From Nemorincola sp044225795 (GTDB taxonomy: Bacteria; Bacteroidota; Bacteroidia; Chitinophagales; Chitinophagaceae): a stretch of 64,000 bases of DNA. The translations under genes were made by a program, and so were the position numbers. A model generated the notes under the pieces. The model was given only the letters and a program-made list of their open reading frames with translations, ran no database searches and was not told the DNA's origin. Below, piece by piece: positions 55,151 through 64,000 of the stretch; position 1 is the stretch's first letter; each line of letters opens with the position of its first letter. The stretch spans positions 186,001 to 250,000 of the forward strand of contig JBGAIF010000004.1 of the NCBI GenBank assembly GCA_044225795.1, given 5' to 3'.

Positions 55151-58100
55151 ATGAGAAAGAACTTTACCCTTACTTTTCTGGCAGTGATGCTATCCTTTGC
55201 ATCATTCGCCGCTGTAGGCCCGATCCTCGGCACGCTTAGTGCCTGTGTGGGTGGCACAAGTACCCTGGCTGACACCTCGCTCGGTGGAGTCTGGTTTAGT
55301 AGTAATACAAGCGTTGCCACCGTAGGCTCAACAACCGGTGTGGTATCCGGCCTTACCGCGGGCACAACAACCATTACGTACTACAAATCAGGAAGCACAG
55401 CGACGGCAACTTTCGTAGTAAATCCACTTCCTAAAACTATTACCGGAACGAAATCAGTATGCGTTGGAACCTATACTTGCCTGACGGATTCAACATCAGG
55501 AGGTGTATGGTCGGCCAGTTCAACGGTGTTAGCGTCGGTGGGTAGCACTACAGGATGCGTTTATGCTGCGTCAAGTGGTGTTGTAACAATTACGTACAAG
55601 CTCACAACGGGTTGTTATAGTACAACAAATGTGACAATCAACCCTGCTCCCGGAACAATATCGGGACCCGGAACTGTTTGCGTAGGCTCTACAATATCGC
55701 TCTCTGACCCGACCAGCGGTGGCGTATGGAGTTCATCCTCCAGTGCTACTGCTTCTGTTAGCTCTGCCGGAGTGGTTACAGGCAATTCTGCAGGCACAGT
55801 AAATATATCCTACACATTACCTACGGGATGTTATGCTTACAAAACGGTTACGGTGACAACAGGAGCATCTATTTCCGGGCCTTCGACGGTTTGTACCAGT
55901 GGCACCATTACCCTGGTTGGCACACCATCCGGAGGAACATGGAGTTGCGGCGCTACGTCAATAGCCACCGTAACATCAGGAGGTTTGGTATCAGGGGTAT
56001 CAACAGGTGTTACCAACATTTATTATTCAGCCGGAGGCTGTAATGCATATCATACAGTTACAGTTACATCCGGGGCAGGTACAATTTCAGGCCCTTCTTC
56101 TATATGTGTTGGATCTACAGGCACAATGAGCTCAAGCGTTTCAGGCGGAACATGGATATCCAGTGATACCACAAAAGCCAAGATATCTACAAGCGGTGTC
56201 GTTACCGGAATGTCTACAGGTACGGCTATTATTTCCTATTACCTGAGTGGCTGTCTTTCAACTAAAACTGTTACCATTACAACCGGATCCGGCACTATTA
56301 CAGGCCCATCCAGTGTATGCGTCGGTTCTACAATTACTTTGTCATCCTCATCATCCGGCGGTACCTGGATCAGCGGGGGTACCAGTATTGCCACTGTTTC
56401 CTCATCCGGTGTGGTTACGGGTGTATCTGCAGGCGCAATACTCATCTCCTACTACCTCAGCGGTTGTATATCAACAACAACAGTTACTGTAACAAGCGGT
56501 GCAACTATTTCGGGTGCGTCATCTGTTTGTATTGGTAGTACAACCACACTAGTTGGTTCGCCAAGCGGCGGTACGTGGAGCTGCGGCAGTACATCAACAG
56601 CAACAGTTAGTTCCGGCGGTGTAGTTACAGGCGTGGCGACAGGCGTAACAAACATCTATTATTCTGTCGGCGGTTGCTTCGCGTATCATACGGTTACAGT
56701 TACATCTGGTGGCGGTACTATATCCGGCCCTTCATCGATCTGCGTTGGCTCTACCGGAACAATGAGCTCAAGCGTTTCGGGTGGCACATGGATATCCAGT
56801 GATACTACGAAAGCAAAAATTTCTACGGGCGGTGTGATTACGGGTATGTCTACTGGTGCAGTTACCATAACTTATTATATTTCAGGTTGTATTTCTACCA
56901 AGTCAGTTACCATTACTCCGGGACCTGCAACTATTACCGGGCCATCAAGCTTGTGTGTAGGCTCTACAATGACATTGTCTGACTCCACAAGCGGCGGATC
57001 ATGGTTTAGCAGTAACACCGCAGTGGCTATTATTACCTCTACCGGTTTTGTCTACGGTATTTCGTCCGGTACTGCCATCATTACTTATTATGCTTCAGGC
57101 TGTATGGCTACCAAGACCATCACTGTTAACCCTGCACCGGCTGCAATCACAGGACCTTCGAGTGTTTGTGTGGGCGGTTCCATTACTTTAATGGACGCAA
57201 CCACAGGAGGCAGTTGGTACTCAAGTTACACAACAGTAAGTGTCAACCCCACGTCAGGTTCTGTAACGGGAATGTCAGTGGGTACTGCAATGATCACCTA
57301 TTATGCCGGCGGCTGTTATGCAACAAAAACAGTTTCCGTAGTATCAGGTCCTTCGTCTATTTCCGGTTCATCAAGTGTTTGTAATGGTGCCACTATCACT
57401 TTAAGTGACGCGACAACAGGAGGAATATGGAGCAGCAGTGATACCTTAAAAGCTAAGATATCTACCGGCGGTGTCGTAAGCGGCATTTCAGCAGGTGTAG
57501 TCACAATCACCTATACAGTTGGTTCATGCTTTGCCACAAAAACTGTTACGGTAACAGGTGGTTCAGCCATTACCGGACCTTCCTCTGTTTGCACAGGGTC
57601 ATCAATTACCCTGAGCAATGCAACACCAGGAGGCATCTGGCTAACAAGTAGCACCGCAATCGCAACCGTTGGCTCCGGTACAGGTATCGTGACCGGCGTT
57701 ACACCGGGAGTAGTGAATATCTACTATGCCGTTGGGGGGTGCTATGCTTATCATGTAGTTTCAGTTACAGGATCAGCGTCAATAAGCGGACCAACTTCAG
57801 TTTGTACCGGGTCCACGATCACGCTGAGCAGTTCTACAACAGGTGGAAGCTGGAGCTCAAGTAACTCGTCTATCGCAACCGTTAGCGGCTCGGGAGTAGT
57901 GACTGGTATGGGCGCCGGTACTGTCATCATTTCTTATACGATCGGTTCATGCAGTGCAACGAAGATGATAACGGTGGCCGGAGGTAGTTCATCTATATCA
58001 GGGCCTACATCTATCTGCACCGGTACTACAACAACATATAGTGCTTCAGTTGGTGGCGGATCATGGTTGTGCAGCAGCACTACAATAGCAACAATCGGAT

Positions 58101-59629
58101 CGACCGGTGTTGTAACCGGCGTGTCTTCGGGAGTTGTGAACATATACTACATCCTTGGCTCATGCTACGCATATAAGACAGTGACGGTTTATGCGACACC
58201 ATCAATCTCGGGTCCGTCTGCTGTTTGCACAGGATCCACTATCACAATGAGTACCGGCACTACAGGCGGCTCCTGGACCAGCAGTGCTCCATCTATTGCT
58301 ACAGTAGGCTCCACAGGTGTGGTTACGGGTGTTAGTGGCGGCGTTGCTACCATTTCATACTCAGTTGGTTCATGCAGTGCCACTAAGACAGTTACTGTTA
58401 CGGGCAGCAGCTCTATTGCCGGACCATCTACAGTTTGTACAGGTTCTGTGATCACACTAAGCGCTTCACCGGGTGGTGGCTCCTGGTATACCGGAAGTTC
58501 TTCAATAGCGACGGTAGGATCAACAGGAGTTGTGACAGGAGTAGGCTCCGGTGTTACAAACATCTATTACAACCTGGGTGGTTGCTATGCTTATCATACC
58601 GTAACAGTTACCGGCGGAGGATCAATATCCGGCCCTTCTACCGTTTGCGCGGGTTCAACCATTACCATGAGCTGCTCTCCTACCGGGGGAACATGGCTTA
58701 GCGGTAATACGTCAATTGCGACTATTAGCACATCCGGAGTGGTTACAGGTGTTGGCGCAGGAGTGGTGAATATCTATTACAACCTGGGTGGTTGCGGCGC
58801 ATACAAGACAGTTACGGTGAATGCAACACCTTCAGCAATCGGAGGACCTACCACTGTAGCCGTAGGAAGCACAATAACATTATCAGATGCCGTTCCGGGT
58901 GGTGCGTGGCTTAGCAGTAATACAAGCATAGGCACTATCAGTTCATCCGGCGTTGTAAGAGGTGTTTCTGCAGGTATAATCAATATCTACTATATTATTG
59001 GTGGCTGTGGTACGTACTTGAGAGTGACTGTCACAACTCCTCCATCCGGTATGATCAGTGGCGACATTACATCAGGAGGTGCCAAGGGTACTTCAGGCAG
59101 TACACCAGAGGTAGGTATGGCTGTAAACCTGTACAATGCCGGCAGCCTTGTAGCTACGGTCAATACAGATGTGAATGGCATTTATACCTTTGAAGGACTG
59201 GAAGACGGAAACTATATTGTTAGTCCTCATGAAGACGGATTTACCACAATACAGTCACCATCCCTTATCATCAATAGCGCCGTGAATTATATACCTGGCG
59301 TTAATTTCCACAAATACCAGAGTTCTAAAACAATATCTCCTTACGGGCCATCGGTAATTGCAAATGTAGAGACCAATGGTACAATGAGCATTTTCCCTAA
59401 CCCGAGCAATGGCCTGCTGAATGTCAATTGGACTAACCAGAATACAGGATCAGCGGATGTTATTGTCACCGACGTTCTCGGCAAAGAAGTTTATCGAAAC
59501 AGGATAACACTTTCCGGACCGAATGGGGAAACTCAATTAGGCTTGTCTGAATTGAAAAATGGAATTTATTTATTTGTTGTACAGTCCGATGAGATATACT
59601 ACAGCGCACGGTTGGTTATCCAGCAATAG
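55151..59629 (+). CDS. BIG2-repeat secreted protein 3 of the tandem array (T9SS type A)
   Basis: This 1492-residue protein has a signal peptide (LTFLAVMLSFASFA) and eighteen BIG2-like modules in one uninterrupted run, the longest here. They are also the most alike (GPSSVCVGSTITLS, GGTWSSS, GVVTGVS). Most modules have two cysteines; the last has TVAVGS and lacks the first. Three consecutive modules are repeated once with a 636-base period. A prealbumin-like domain (GDITSGGAKGTSGSTPEVGM, NGIYTFEGLEDG) and a type A sorting domain (SIFPNPSNGLLNVNW) end it. It lacks the HIxFS domain of proteins 1 and 2. Confidence 0.88.
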   Translation: MRKNFTLTFLAVMLSFASFAAVGPILGTLSACVGGTSTLADTSLGGVWFSSNTSVATVGSTTGVVSGLTAGTTTITYYKSGSTATATFVVNPLPKTITGTKSVCVGTYTCLTDSTSGGVWSASSTVLASVGSTTGCVYAASSGVVTITYKLTTGCYSTTNVTINPAPGTISGPGTVCVGSTISLSDPTSGGVWSSSSSATASVSSAGVVTGNSAGTVNISYTLPTGCYAYKTVTVTTGASISGPSTVCTSGTITLVGTPSGGTWSCGATSIATVTSGGLVSGVSTGVTNIYYSAGGCNAYHTVTVTSGAGTISGPSSICVGSTGTMSSSVSGGTWISSDTTKAKISTSGVVTGMSTGTAIISYYLSGCLSTKTVTITTGSGTITGPSSVCVGSTITLSSSSSGGTWISGGTSIATVSSSGVVTGVSAGAILISYYLSGCISTTTVTVTSGATISGASSVCIGSTTTLVGSPSGGTWSCGSTSTATVSSGGVVTGVATGVTNIYYSVGGCFAYHTVTVTSGGGTISGPSSICVGSTGTMSSSVSGGTWISSDTTKAKISTGGVITGMSTGAVTITYYISGCISTKSVTITPGPATITGPSSLCVGSTMTLSDSTSGGSWFSSNTAVAIITSTGFVYGISSGTAIITYYASGCMATKTITVNPAPAAITGPSSVCVGGSITLMDATTGGSWYSSYTTVSVNPTSGSVTGMSVGTAMITYYAGGCYATKTVSVVSGPSSISGSSSVCNGATITLSDATTGGIWSSSDTLKAKISTGGVVSGISAGVVTITYTVGSCFATKTVTVTGGSAITGPSSVCTGSSITLSNATPGGIWLTSSTAIATVGSGTGIVTGVTPGVVNIYYAVGGCYAYHVVSVTGSASISGPTSVCTGSTITLSSSTTGGSWSSSNSSIATVSGSGVVTGMGAGTVIISYTIGSCSATKMITVAGGSSSISGPTSICTGTTTTYSASVGGGSWLCSSTTIATIGSTGVVTGVSSGVVNIYYILGSCYAYKTVTVYATPSISGPSAVCTGSTITMSTGTTGGSWTSSAPSIATVGSTGVVTGVSGGVATISYSVGSCSATKTVTVTGSSSIAGPSTVCTGSVITLSASPGGGSWYTGSSSIATVGSTGVVTGVGSGVTNIYYNLGGCYAYHTVTVTGGGSISGPSTVCAGSTITMSCSPTGGTWLSGNTSIATISTSGVVTGVGAGVVNIYYNLGGCGAYKTVTVNATPSAIGGPTTVAVGSTITLSDAVPGGAWLSSNTSIGTISSSGVVRGVSAGIINIYYIIGGCGTYLRVTVTTPPSGMISGDITSGGAKGTSGSTPEVGMAVNLYNAGSLVATVNTDVNGIYTFEGLEDGNYIVSPHEDGFTTIQSPSLIINSAVNYIPGVNFHKYQSSKTISPYGPSVIANVETNGTMSIFPNPSNGLLNVNWTNQNTGSADVIVTDVLGKEVYRNRITLSGPNGETQLGLSELKNGIYLFVVQSDEIYYSARLVIQQ
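55865..57136 (+). repeat. Higher-order tandem duplication of three BIG2 modules (two 636-base units)
   Basis: Unit 1 is 55865-56500 and unit 2 is 56501-57136. Corresponding points in all three modules are 636 bases (212 residues) apart, for example 56081/56717 and 56294/56930. The middle module is most alike, with SSICVGSTGTMSSSVSGG identical in both. This shows in-frame expansion by block duplication. Confidence 0.8.
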
Positions 59630-59648
59630 TGTCCTATATGTATTTCCA

Positions 59649-59680
59649 AAATAAAGCCTGCCAACTGGCAGGCTTTATTT
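59649..59680 (+). terminator. Terminator after array gene 3
   Basis: AAATAAAGCCTGCCA pairs perfectly with TGGCAGGCTTTATTT, a 15-base stem with a two-base centre. Confidence 0.88.
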
Positions 59681-59825
59681 ATATTTGCATATAAACGCCT
59701 TATACATGTGTGAATAAAAATATGGAATAAGCACTAACATTTTTGCAAGCGACAACGTCATATTAGAGTGTAAAAAAATATTTACGCTAACTAAATTCCT
59801 CAAAACCTAAAAAATCAGACAGATT

Positions 59826-61712
59826 ATGAAAAAAATTGTTACCCTAACCCTTTTGGCTATAGGCAGTACCTTAGCCTCTTTTGCCCAGATCAAAGGCCTG
59901 TCGCCGGCATCTACATGTACCGGTATTAAGACTTATGTTTATGATACAATTGGAACTGGCGGAGGTGTGTGGACAAGCAGTAATACTTCCATATTAACGG
60001 TATCTGCTTTACCACCGCATGGAGCTAACATTACAGGGGTTTCTGCAGGTATTGCAGTTATTACTTATACGGTTGGTTCAACTAGTGATATGTTAACTGT
60101 CACCGTCAATCCAAGCCCTGCTTCAATAACAGGGATCACGCACATGTGTATTAGCAGTTCTGTTACATTTTCGTGTGCTACAACTGGAGGTATTTGGACC
60201 AGCACCAGCCCGGGTGTTGTGGCAATAGGATCTACGAGTGGCTATGCTACAGGGATGTCTGGCGGTACAACTTGGATCAAGTATACAATTGGCTCATGCT
60301 CTACATCAATACAAGATACCGTACAGACAACATATATTGATACGATCATCAAGGGACCTTCCAGCGTATGTGTCAGCTCTACGATCACATTGTCTGATGC
60401 CACTTCAGGTGGTACATGGACAAGCAGTAACCCGGCTGTGGCTACTGTAGGTACGTCAGGCATTGTTACCGGTGTATCATCAGGCACTGCCAGCATTAGC
60501 TATTCTGTATCTGGTATGTGTGGCATGGCATACGCATATAAAGTGATCACCGTTGGCAGTACAACCATTCCCGGCACAATTTCCGGTTCGTCTTCAATTA
60601 TGGCTACAACCAGCACCACGCTTACAGAAACTGTATCGGGAGGTTCCTGGAGCAGTAGTAACCCGTCTGTCGCAACAATTACATCTTCTGGATATGTCTC
60701 AGGTATTTCTGCCGGAACCACCATTATTTCTTATACAGTTACCGGATGCGGTGGCACAGCATATGCTACTTTCCCACTCACCGTTACTGCATTCGATGGC
60801 ATTTCAGGAGATGTGCTCTTTACTGGCTCGGCTTATTATGGCTCAGTTAAGGTGTGGCTGATTAAATATAACCCAAGCACTTTTGATCTTCAGGCTTATG
60901 ACTCAACTACTTTATACTGTAGCAGCGGCACTAGCGTACATTATCAATTCATTGGTGTTCCTACCGATTCATTCAGAGTAAAAGCATTTGGCGACAGCAG
61001 CACTTTTGCTTCCTATGTACCGACCTACCATACCAGCAGTTTTTACTGGTACAGTGCTAACGTGATACCTCACGTTTCAGGTACAGGAGATATTAATAAG
61101 GACATCACCATGATTCCTGGGGTTCCTGCTCCGGGTCCCGGATTTATCGGAGGTAGCGTGTTTGCAGGCGCCAACAAAGGAACCTCCGGTAGTACACCTG
61201 TTGTAGGATTGCAAATGTATCTTATTGATGCAGCCGGAACACTGGTCGCAAAAACAAAAACTGACGGTTCGGGCGCATACTCATTTTCAGGTCTTGCCTA
61301 CAACACTTACCAGGTGTTTCCTGAGGCGCTGAATTATAAAACAACAGCATTTACAGGCATCACACTCTCAAGTACTAATGCAAGTGTGACTAATGCTGCA
61401 TTCACTAAACATACTGTTTCACACACTATCACACCAGGTGCACTGAACATCGGGACCGTGGAAAATAAAGCACAGATCAATATGTTCCCTAATCCTTCCA
61501 ATGGAACGGTGAACATTATGCTCAATGCCCAGGTAAAAGTTGCAGATATAAAAGTAAAAGACCTTTCTGGCCGTGAGTTAGTAAATACTAATATCGCAAT
61601 AAACAATGGTGCAGGCACTCTTGATCTTTCAAGTCTGCCAAATGGCCAGTACCTCTTAAATATCAGATCGGGGAATTTAAATGTAGATACTAAAGTGCAG
61701 ATCATACATTGA
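59826..61712 (+). CDS. BIG2-repeat secreted protein 4 of the tandem array (T9SS type A)
   Basis: This 628-residue protein is the shortest of the array. It has a signal peptide (LTLLAIGSTLASFAQ), four BIG2-like modules and the array's C-terminal block. The block comprises the SGDVLFTGSAYYGSVKVWLI domain, the prealbumin-like part (DGSGAYSFSGLAYNTYQVFPE) and a type A sorting domain (NMFPNPSNGTVNIML). The third module (GPSSVCVSSTITLSDATSGG) is typical, while module four lacks the first Cys. The shared C-terminal block indicates descent from the same ancestor as proteins 1-3. Confidence 0.88.
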   Translation: MKKIVTLTLLAIGSTLASFAQIKGLSPASTCTGIKTYVYDTIGTGGGVWTSSNTSILTVSALPPHGANITGVSAGIAVITYTVGSTSDMLTVTVNPSPASITGITHMCISSSVTFSCATTGGIWTSTSPGVVAIGSTSGYATGMSGGTTWIKYTIGSCSTSIQDTVQTTYIDTIIKGPSSVCVSSTITLSDATSGGTWTSSNPAVATVGTSGIVTGVSSGTASISYSVSGMCGMAYAYKVITVGSTTIPGTISGSSSIMATTSTTLTETVSGGSWSSSNPSVATITSSGYVSGISAGTTIISYTVTGCGGTAYATFPLTVTAFDGISGDVLFTGSAYYGSVKVWLIKYNPSTFDLQAYDSTTLYCSSGTSVHYQFIGVPTDSFRVKAFGDSSTFASYVPTYHTSSFYWYSANVIPHVSGTGDINKDITMIPGVPAPGPGFIGGSVFAGANKGTSGSTPVVGLQMYLIDAAGTLVAKTKTDGSGAYSFSGLAYNTYQVFPEALNYKTTAFTGITLSSTNASVTNAAFTKHTVSHTITPGALNIGTVENKAQINMFPNPSNGTVNIMLNAQVKVADIKVKDLSGRELVNTNIAINNGAGTLDLSSLPNGQYLLNIRSGNLNVDTKVQIIH

Positions 61713-61732
61713 TAATGGTTTCACTTGTTTAC

Positions 61733-61762
61733 AAAAGCGCACCACGTCGGTGCGCTTTTTTT
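61733..61762 (+). terminator. Terminator after array gene 4
   Basis: AAAAGCGCACC and GGTGCGCTTTT form an 11-base stem with a five-base loop, followed by TTTG. Confidence 0.85.
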
Positions 61763-61993
61763 GTTGAATTTATAGTCCTTTATAAAAAATATGTAGTTCA
61801 TACTAACATTCTGAAACATTGTCTCGTCATATTTAATGTCAGGGCAGTTATAATCTCCCTGAACACAATAGATATGACGATCTGAAAATGCTGTCTGGTT
61901 TATATATAGGAACATTGCCTCGGTTTTCCGGGGCATTGTTTATTTTAGCCGTTACCGGAAGTTGCCATATATTTGTATCCTATCGTTTGCCGG

Positions 61994-62758
61994 ATGCCAC
62001 TACGGATCGTTTGTACAATTTGTCTATTTTTTATCATTCCGGTAGGCTGCTTCGCCCAGGTTGAAGATCAGTCCTTCAAAAATTTTCAGCTATCATTTGG
62101 CAGAGTTTCTGATGCCTGGAAGAAATACAATGATACATTGGCGCGTGAATTCAGAAAGAAGAATGTAACTTATCCGCCATCTGATATTTATCTCAGAGCC
62201 TTTAAGTCTCAGAATGAAATGGAGTTATGGGCAAAGAATCCCGACGTACAGGAATACAAACTGATAAAGACATATCACATATGTGCAGTTTCGGGGATGC
62301 TTGGGCCAAAGCGAATACAAGGCGACAAACAGGTGCCCGAAGGGTTTTATTTTATTGAAGATTTCAACCCTAAAAGTGAGTACTTTCTCTCACTTCTGCT
62401 GAATTATCCCAATTATTCAGATCAGCTTTTGGGAAAGGACAAGGAGAAATTGGGTGGAGACATATATATACATGGTGGTTGTGTCACCATCGGCTGTATG
62501 CCCATGACCAACGACGGCATTCAGGAAATATATACTGTTTGTCTTAATGCACGGATCAATGGACAGGAAAATATACCTGTTCACATCTACCCAACACGCC
62601 TGAACAAGAACGGCATCGGCTACCTGATACGGGAATTTCCCGGCGATACGCCACGCCAGCAACTATGGTCCGAACTACGGAATGAATATGAGTATTTCGA
62701 AAAAACTCACCGTTTACTTCCTGTGATGTACAGCCCTGAAGGTGAATACGTTAATTAA
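61994..62758 (+). CDS. L,D-transpeptidase (YafK-like) with signal peptide
   Basis: This 254-residue protein starts at ATG 61994 with a signal peptide (RIVCTICLFFIIPVGCFAQ); a TTG at 61973 is an alternative. The catalytic motif is H160-G-G-C... with C168 in IGCMPM, the pattern of ErfK/YbiS/YafK L,D-transpeptidases. The KQVPEGFYFIEDFNP and ARINGQENIPVHIYP segments are also characteristic. It should act on peptidoglycan in the periplasm, forming cross-links or attaching or removing peptides; which is not clear from the sequence. It has its own space of 281 bases after the BIG2 array. Confidence 0.85.
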   Translation: MPLRIVCTICLFFIIPVGCFAQVEDQSFKNFQLSFGRVSDAWKKYNDTLAREFRKKNVTYPPSDIYLRAFKSQNEMELWAKNPDVQEYKLIKTYHICAVSGMLGPKRIQGDKQVPEGFYFIEDFNPKSEYFLSLLLNYPNYSDQLLGKDKEKLGGDIYIHGGCVTIGCMPMTNDGIQEIYTVCLNARINGQENIPVHIYPTRLNKNGIGYLIREFPGDTPRQQLWSELRNEYEYFEKTHRLLPVMYSPEGEYVN

Positions 62759-62836
62759 AGCCTAAACCTGTCTGAGCTCCTGACAATCAATAACTAATTA
62801 CTATTTTTGCATATTACCAGATCACAAGGCCTGTAT

Positions 62837-63748
62837 ATGCGTCACACCAGTTTACTGACTTCCCTTTTGTTTATTGCCGGCAGTATCATCTTTTCGCTTT
62901 CATCATGCCAGAAAGAGGTGCACATCAACCTCAAATCATCTGATCCCAAAATAGTAGTGCAGGGAGAAATAGAAACGGGACAGCCTCCTTTTGTGATATT
63001 GACAAATACCATGAGCTTTTTTTCTAAAATAGATCTATCCACTGTAGAAAAAAGCTTTCTGCATGGAGCTACTATGACTGTATCAGATGGCAGCAAAACG
63101 ATAAACCTGAAAGAATATTCGTTTGATACCGGTGGCATGAGCAAGTTTTATATTTATTCCCTGGACACATCTAATATCCTTGCCAATCTGATGCTCGGAC
63201 AAGTAGGTAAATCATATACACTCACCATTACATACAACGGGAAAACATATAATTCAGTAACAACTATTCCCGCCCCCAAAGGTGTTGATACTGCCTGGTT
63301 TGCAGCGCCGGAATTCATGACCAAAAAAACGCCCAAAGATGCCGTTGAACTGTTTGTGAACTATACCGACCCCGATACTCCGGGAAATTATGTACGGTAT
63401 TATACAAAGAAAAACAGTGAGCAGTACTACCCTGCGGCAATTTTCAGTGATGAGGTAGTAAACGGGAAGAAGATCAGCAACATCAGCTTGTTTGCCGGTT
63501 ATGAGAATACTGCCGATGCCAACGGAGATTCTTTAAGGTACTTCTATCCCGGCGATACGGTAACTTTAAAGTGGTCTGAAATAGATAAGGGCGTATATAC
63601 CTTCTGGAACACCTTCCAGTTTGCTGTTAGTGCAGTAGGCAACCCGTTCTCAACACCAATCAATGTTGTATCAAACATCTCAAACGGGGCGCTTGGTGTA
63701 TGGGCCGGTTATGGCACCTCGTTCAAGACGCTTGTTGTGCCTCACTGA
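62837..63748 (+). CDS. DUF4249 lipoprotein
   Basis: This 303-residue protein starts at ATG 62837 and has a lipoprotein signal with acceptor C24 (SLSSCQKEV). The DUF4249 features are VVQGEIETGQPPFVILT near the start, YTLTITYNGKTYNSVTTIPAP in the middle, and the final ISNGALGVWAGYGTS. In Bacteroidota DUF4249 proteins often accompany TonB-dependent receptors and may bind an unknown ligand at the outer membrane, but no TonB receptor gene is next to it here. Confidence 0.85.
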   Translation: MRHTSLLTSLLFIAGSIIFSLSSCQKEVHINLKSSDPKIVVQGEIETGQPPFVILTNTMSFFSKIDLSTVEKSFLHGATMTVSDGSKTINLKEYSFDTGGMSKFYIYSLDTSNILANLMLGQVGKSYTLTITYNGKTYNSVTTIPAPKGVDTAWFAAPEFMTKKTPKDAVELFVNYTDPDTPGNYVRYYTKKNSEQYYPAAIFSDEVVNGKKISNISLFAGYENTADANGDSLRYFYPGDTVTLKWSEIDKGVYTFWNTFQFAVSAVGNPFSTPINVVSNISNGALGVWAGYGTSFKTLVVPH

Positions 63749-63852
63749 TAACTGTCAGCACAATTTCCAGAAAATTGTTGCATCTTTAGCTTCAGAATAA
63801 CACATTAAAAAAATACGGCATGCTTATGCCGCTAATACAAACGAATACAGAA

Positions 63853-64000
63853 ATGAGTGAAGTAGAAAAAGTACATTGCCTGATCATAGGATCAGGGCCA
63901 GCAGGATACACGGCAGCAATATACGCCGCACGTGCTAACCTTAAACCGGTATTGTACCAGGGATTGCAACCGGGAGGCCAGCTTACTATTACAACTGACG
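63853..64000 (+). CDS. trxB: Thioredoxin reductase, N-terminal start (truncated by window edge)
   Basis: The frame runs to the window end. It begins with VEKVHCLIIGSGPAGYTAAI, the FAD-binding Rossmann motif GxGxxG, then YAARANLKPVLYQG and PGGQLTITTD. These are the hallmarks of bacterial TrxB, which reduces thioredoxin with NADPH. Two in-frame ATGs at 63820 and 63826 could extend it; 63853 gives the usual length. The redox-active CxxC is beyond the window. Confidence 0.92.
   Translation, partial: MSEVEKVHCLIIGSGPAGYTAAIYAARANLKPVLYQGLQPGGQLTITTD

Noticed and set aside
55828..58701. Many long open frames on the other strand and in other frames of the BIG2 genes
   Set aside because: They are shadows of low-complexity Ser/Thr/Gly coding sequence, have no starts in good context and no recognisable domains.
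46676..61712. Regularly spaced repeats that could look like a CRISPR array
   Set aside because: The repeats are 210-240 bases, in frame, degenerate at third codon positions and encode BIG2 modules; no short repeat-spacer pattern and no cas gene is present.

Overview
The window looks like chromosome of a Bacteroidota bacterium, most likely a Chitinophagaceae-type member. The evidence is the number of secreted proteins ending in type IX secretion (T9SS) sorting domains, the CHU/PKD/BIG2-like Ig repeats, lineage-typical families (DUF4402, DUF4249, DUF3810, LVIVD), poor Shine-Dalgarno sequences and several TAnnTTTG-type promoters. Most genes are ordinary chromosomal functions. I see no tRNA, rRNA, insertion sequence, phage gene or CRISPR array.

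1-10.5 kb holds the 3' end of a topoisomerase IV A-subunit gene and a bifunctional nuclease gene. A secreted M43-type protease gene follows, overlapping mqnE (futalosine menaquinone pathway), then an AlkD-like gene. A minus-strand run dedA - MFS - rhodanese - rhodanese - OsmC looks like a sulfur/thiol-stress operon. Next is a minus-strand pair of a Y-family DNA polymerase and a PA0069/SPL-like radical SAM protein.

10.5-24.4 kb starts with a giant CHU/PKD adhesin-like gene whose C-terminal T9SS signal is cut off by a one-base frameshift. It is followed by an orphan BlaR1-type M56 peptidase gene with two identical-geometry operators over its promoter, then folK, recQ, a RicT-like PSP1 gene, a DUF4402 gene, and a di-haem peroxidase gene with its small cytochrome c. 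The space before folK carries a sigma-54-like promoter and a cluster of TTGCACAC motifs.

24.4-35.5 kb holds a glutathione-peroxidase fold protein without catalytic residues, a 1666-residue Kelch-BIG2 secreted protein, an LVIVD-repeat protein, a His-rich secreted protein, a DUF3810 membrane protein and an acyl-CoA mutase large subunit with its usual small neighbour.

35.5-44 kb is a signalling island: a CHASE3 histidine kinase, RpoN (sigma-54), an NtrC-type activator, two PAS kinases and two single-domain receivers. A -24/-12 element directly before rpoN suggests that sigma-54 regulates itself.

44-64 kb starts with hmgA-hppD (tyrosine catabolism). Four tandem paralogous BIG2-repeat T9SS genes follow (46.7-61.7 kb, 8, 13, 18 and 4 modules), three of them ending at strong hairpin terminators. 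The window closes with an L,D-transpeptidase, a DUF4249 lipoprotein and the start of trxB.

The strongest leads are the frameshifted adhesin, the orphan blaR1 operator pair, the sigma-54 sites, the catalytically dead GPx and Kelch-oxidase folds, and the expanding BIG2 array.
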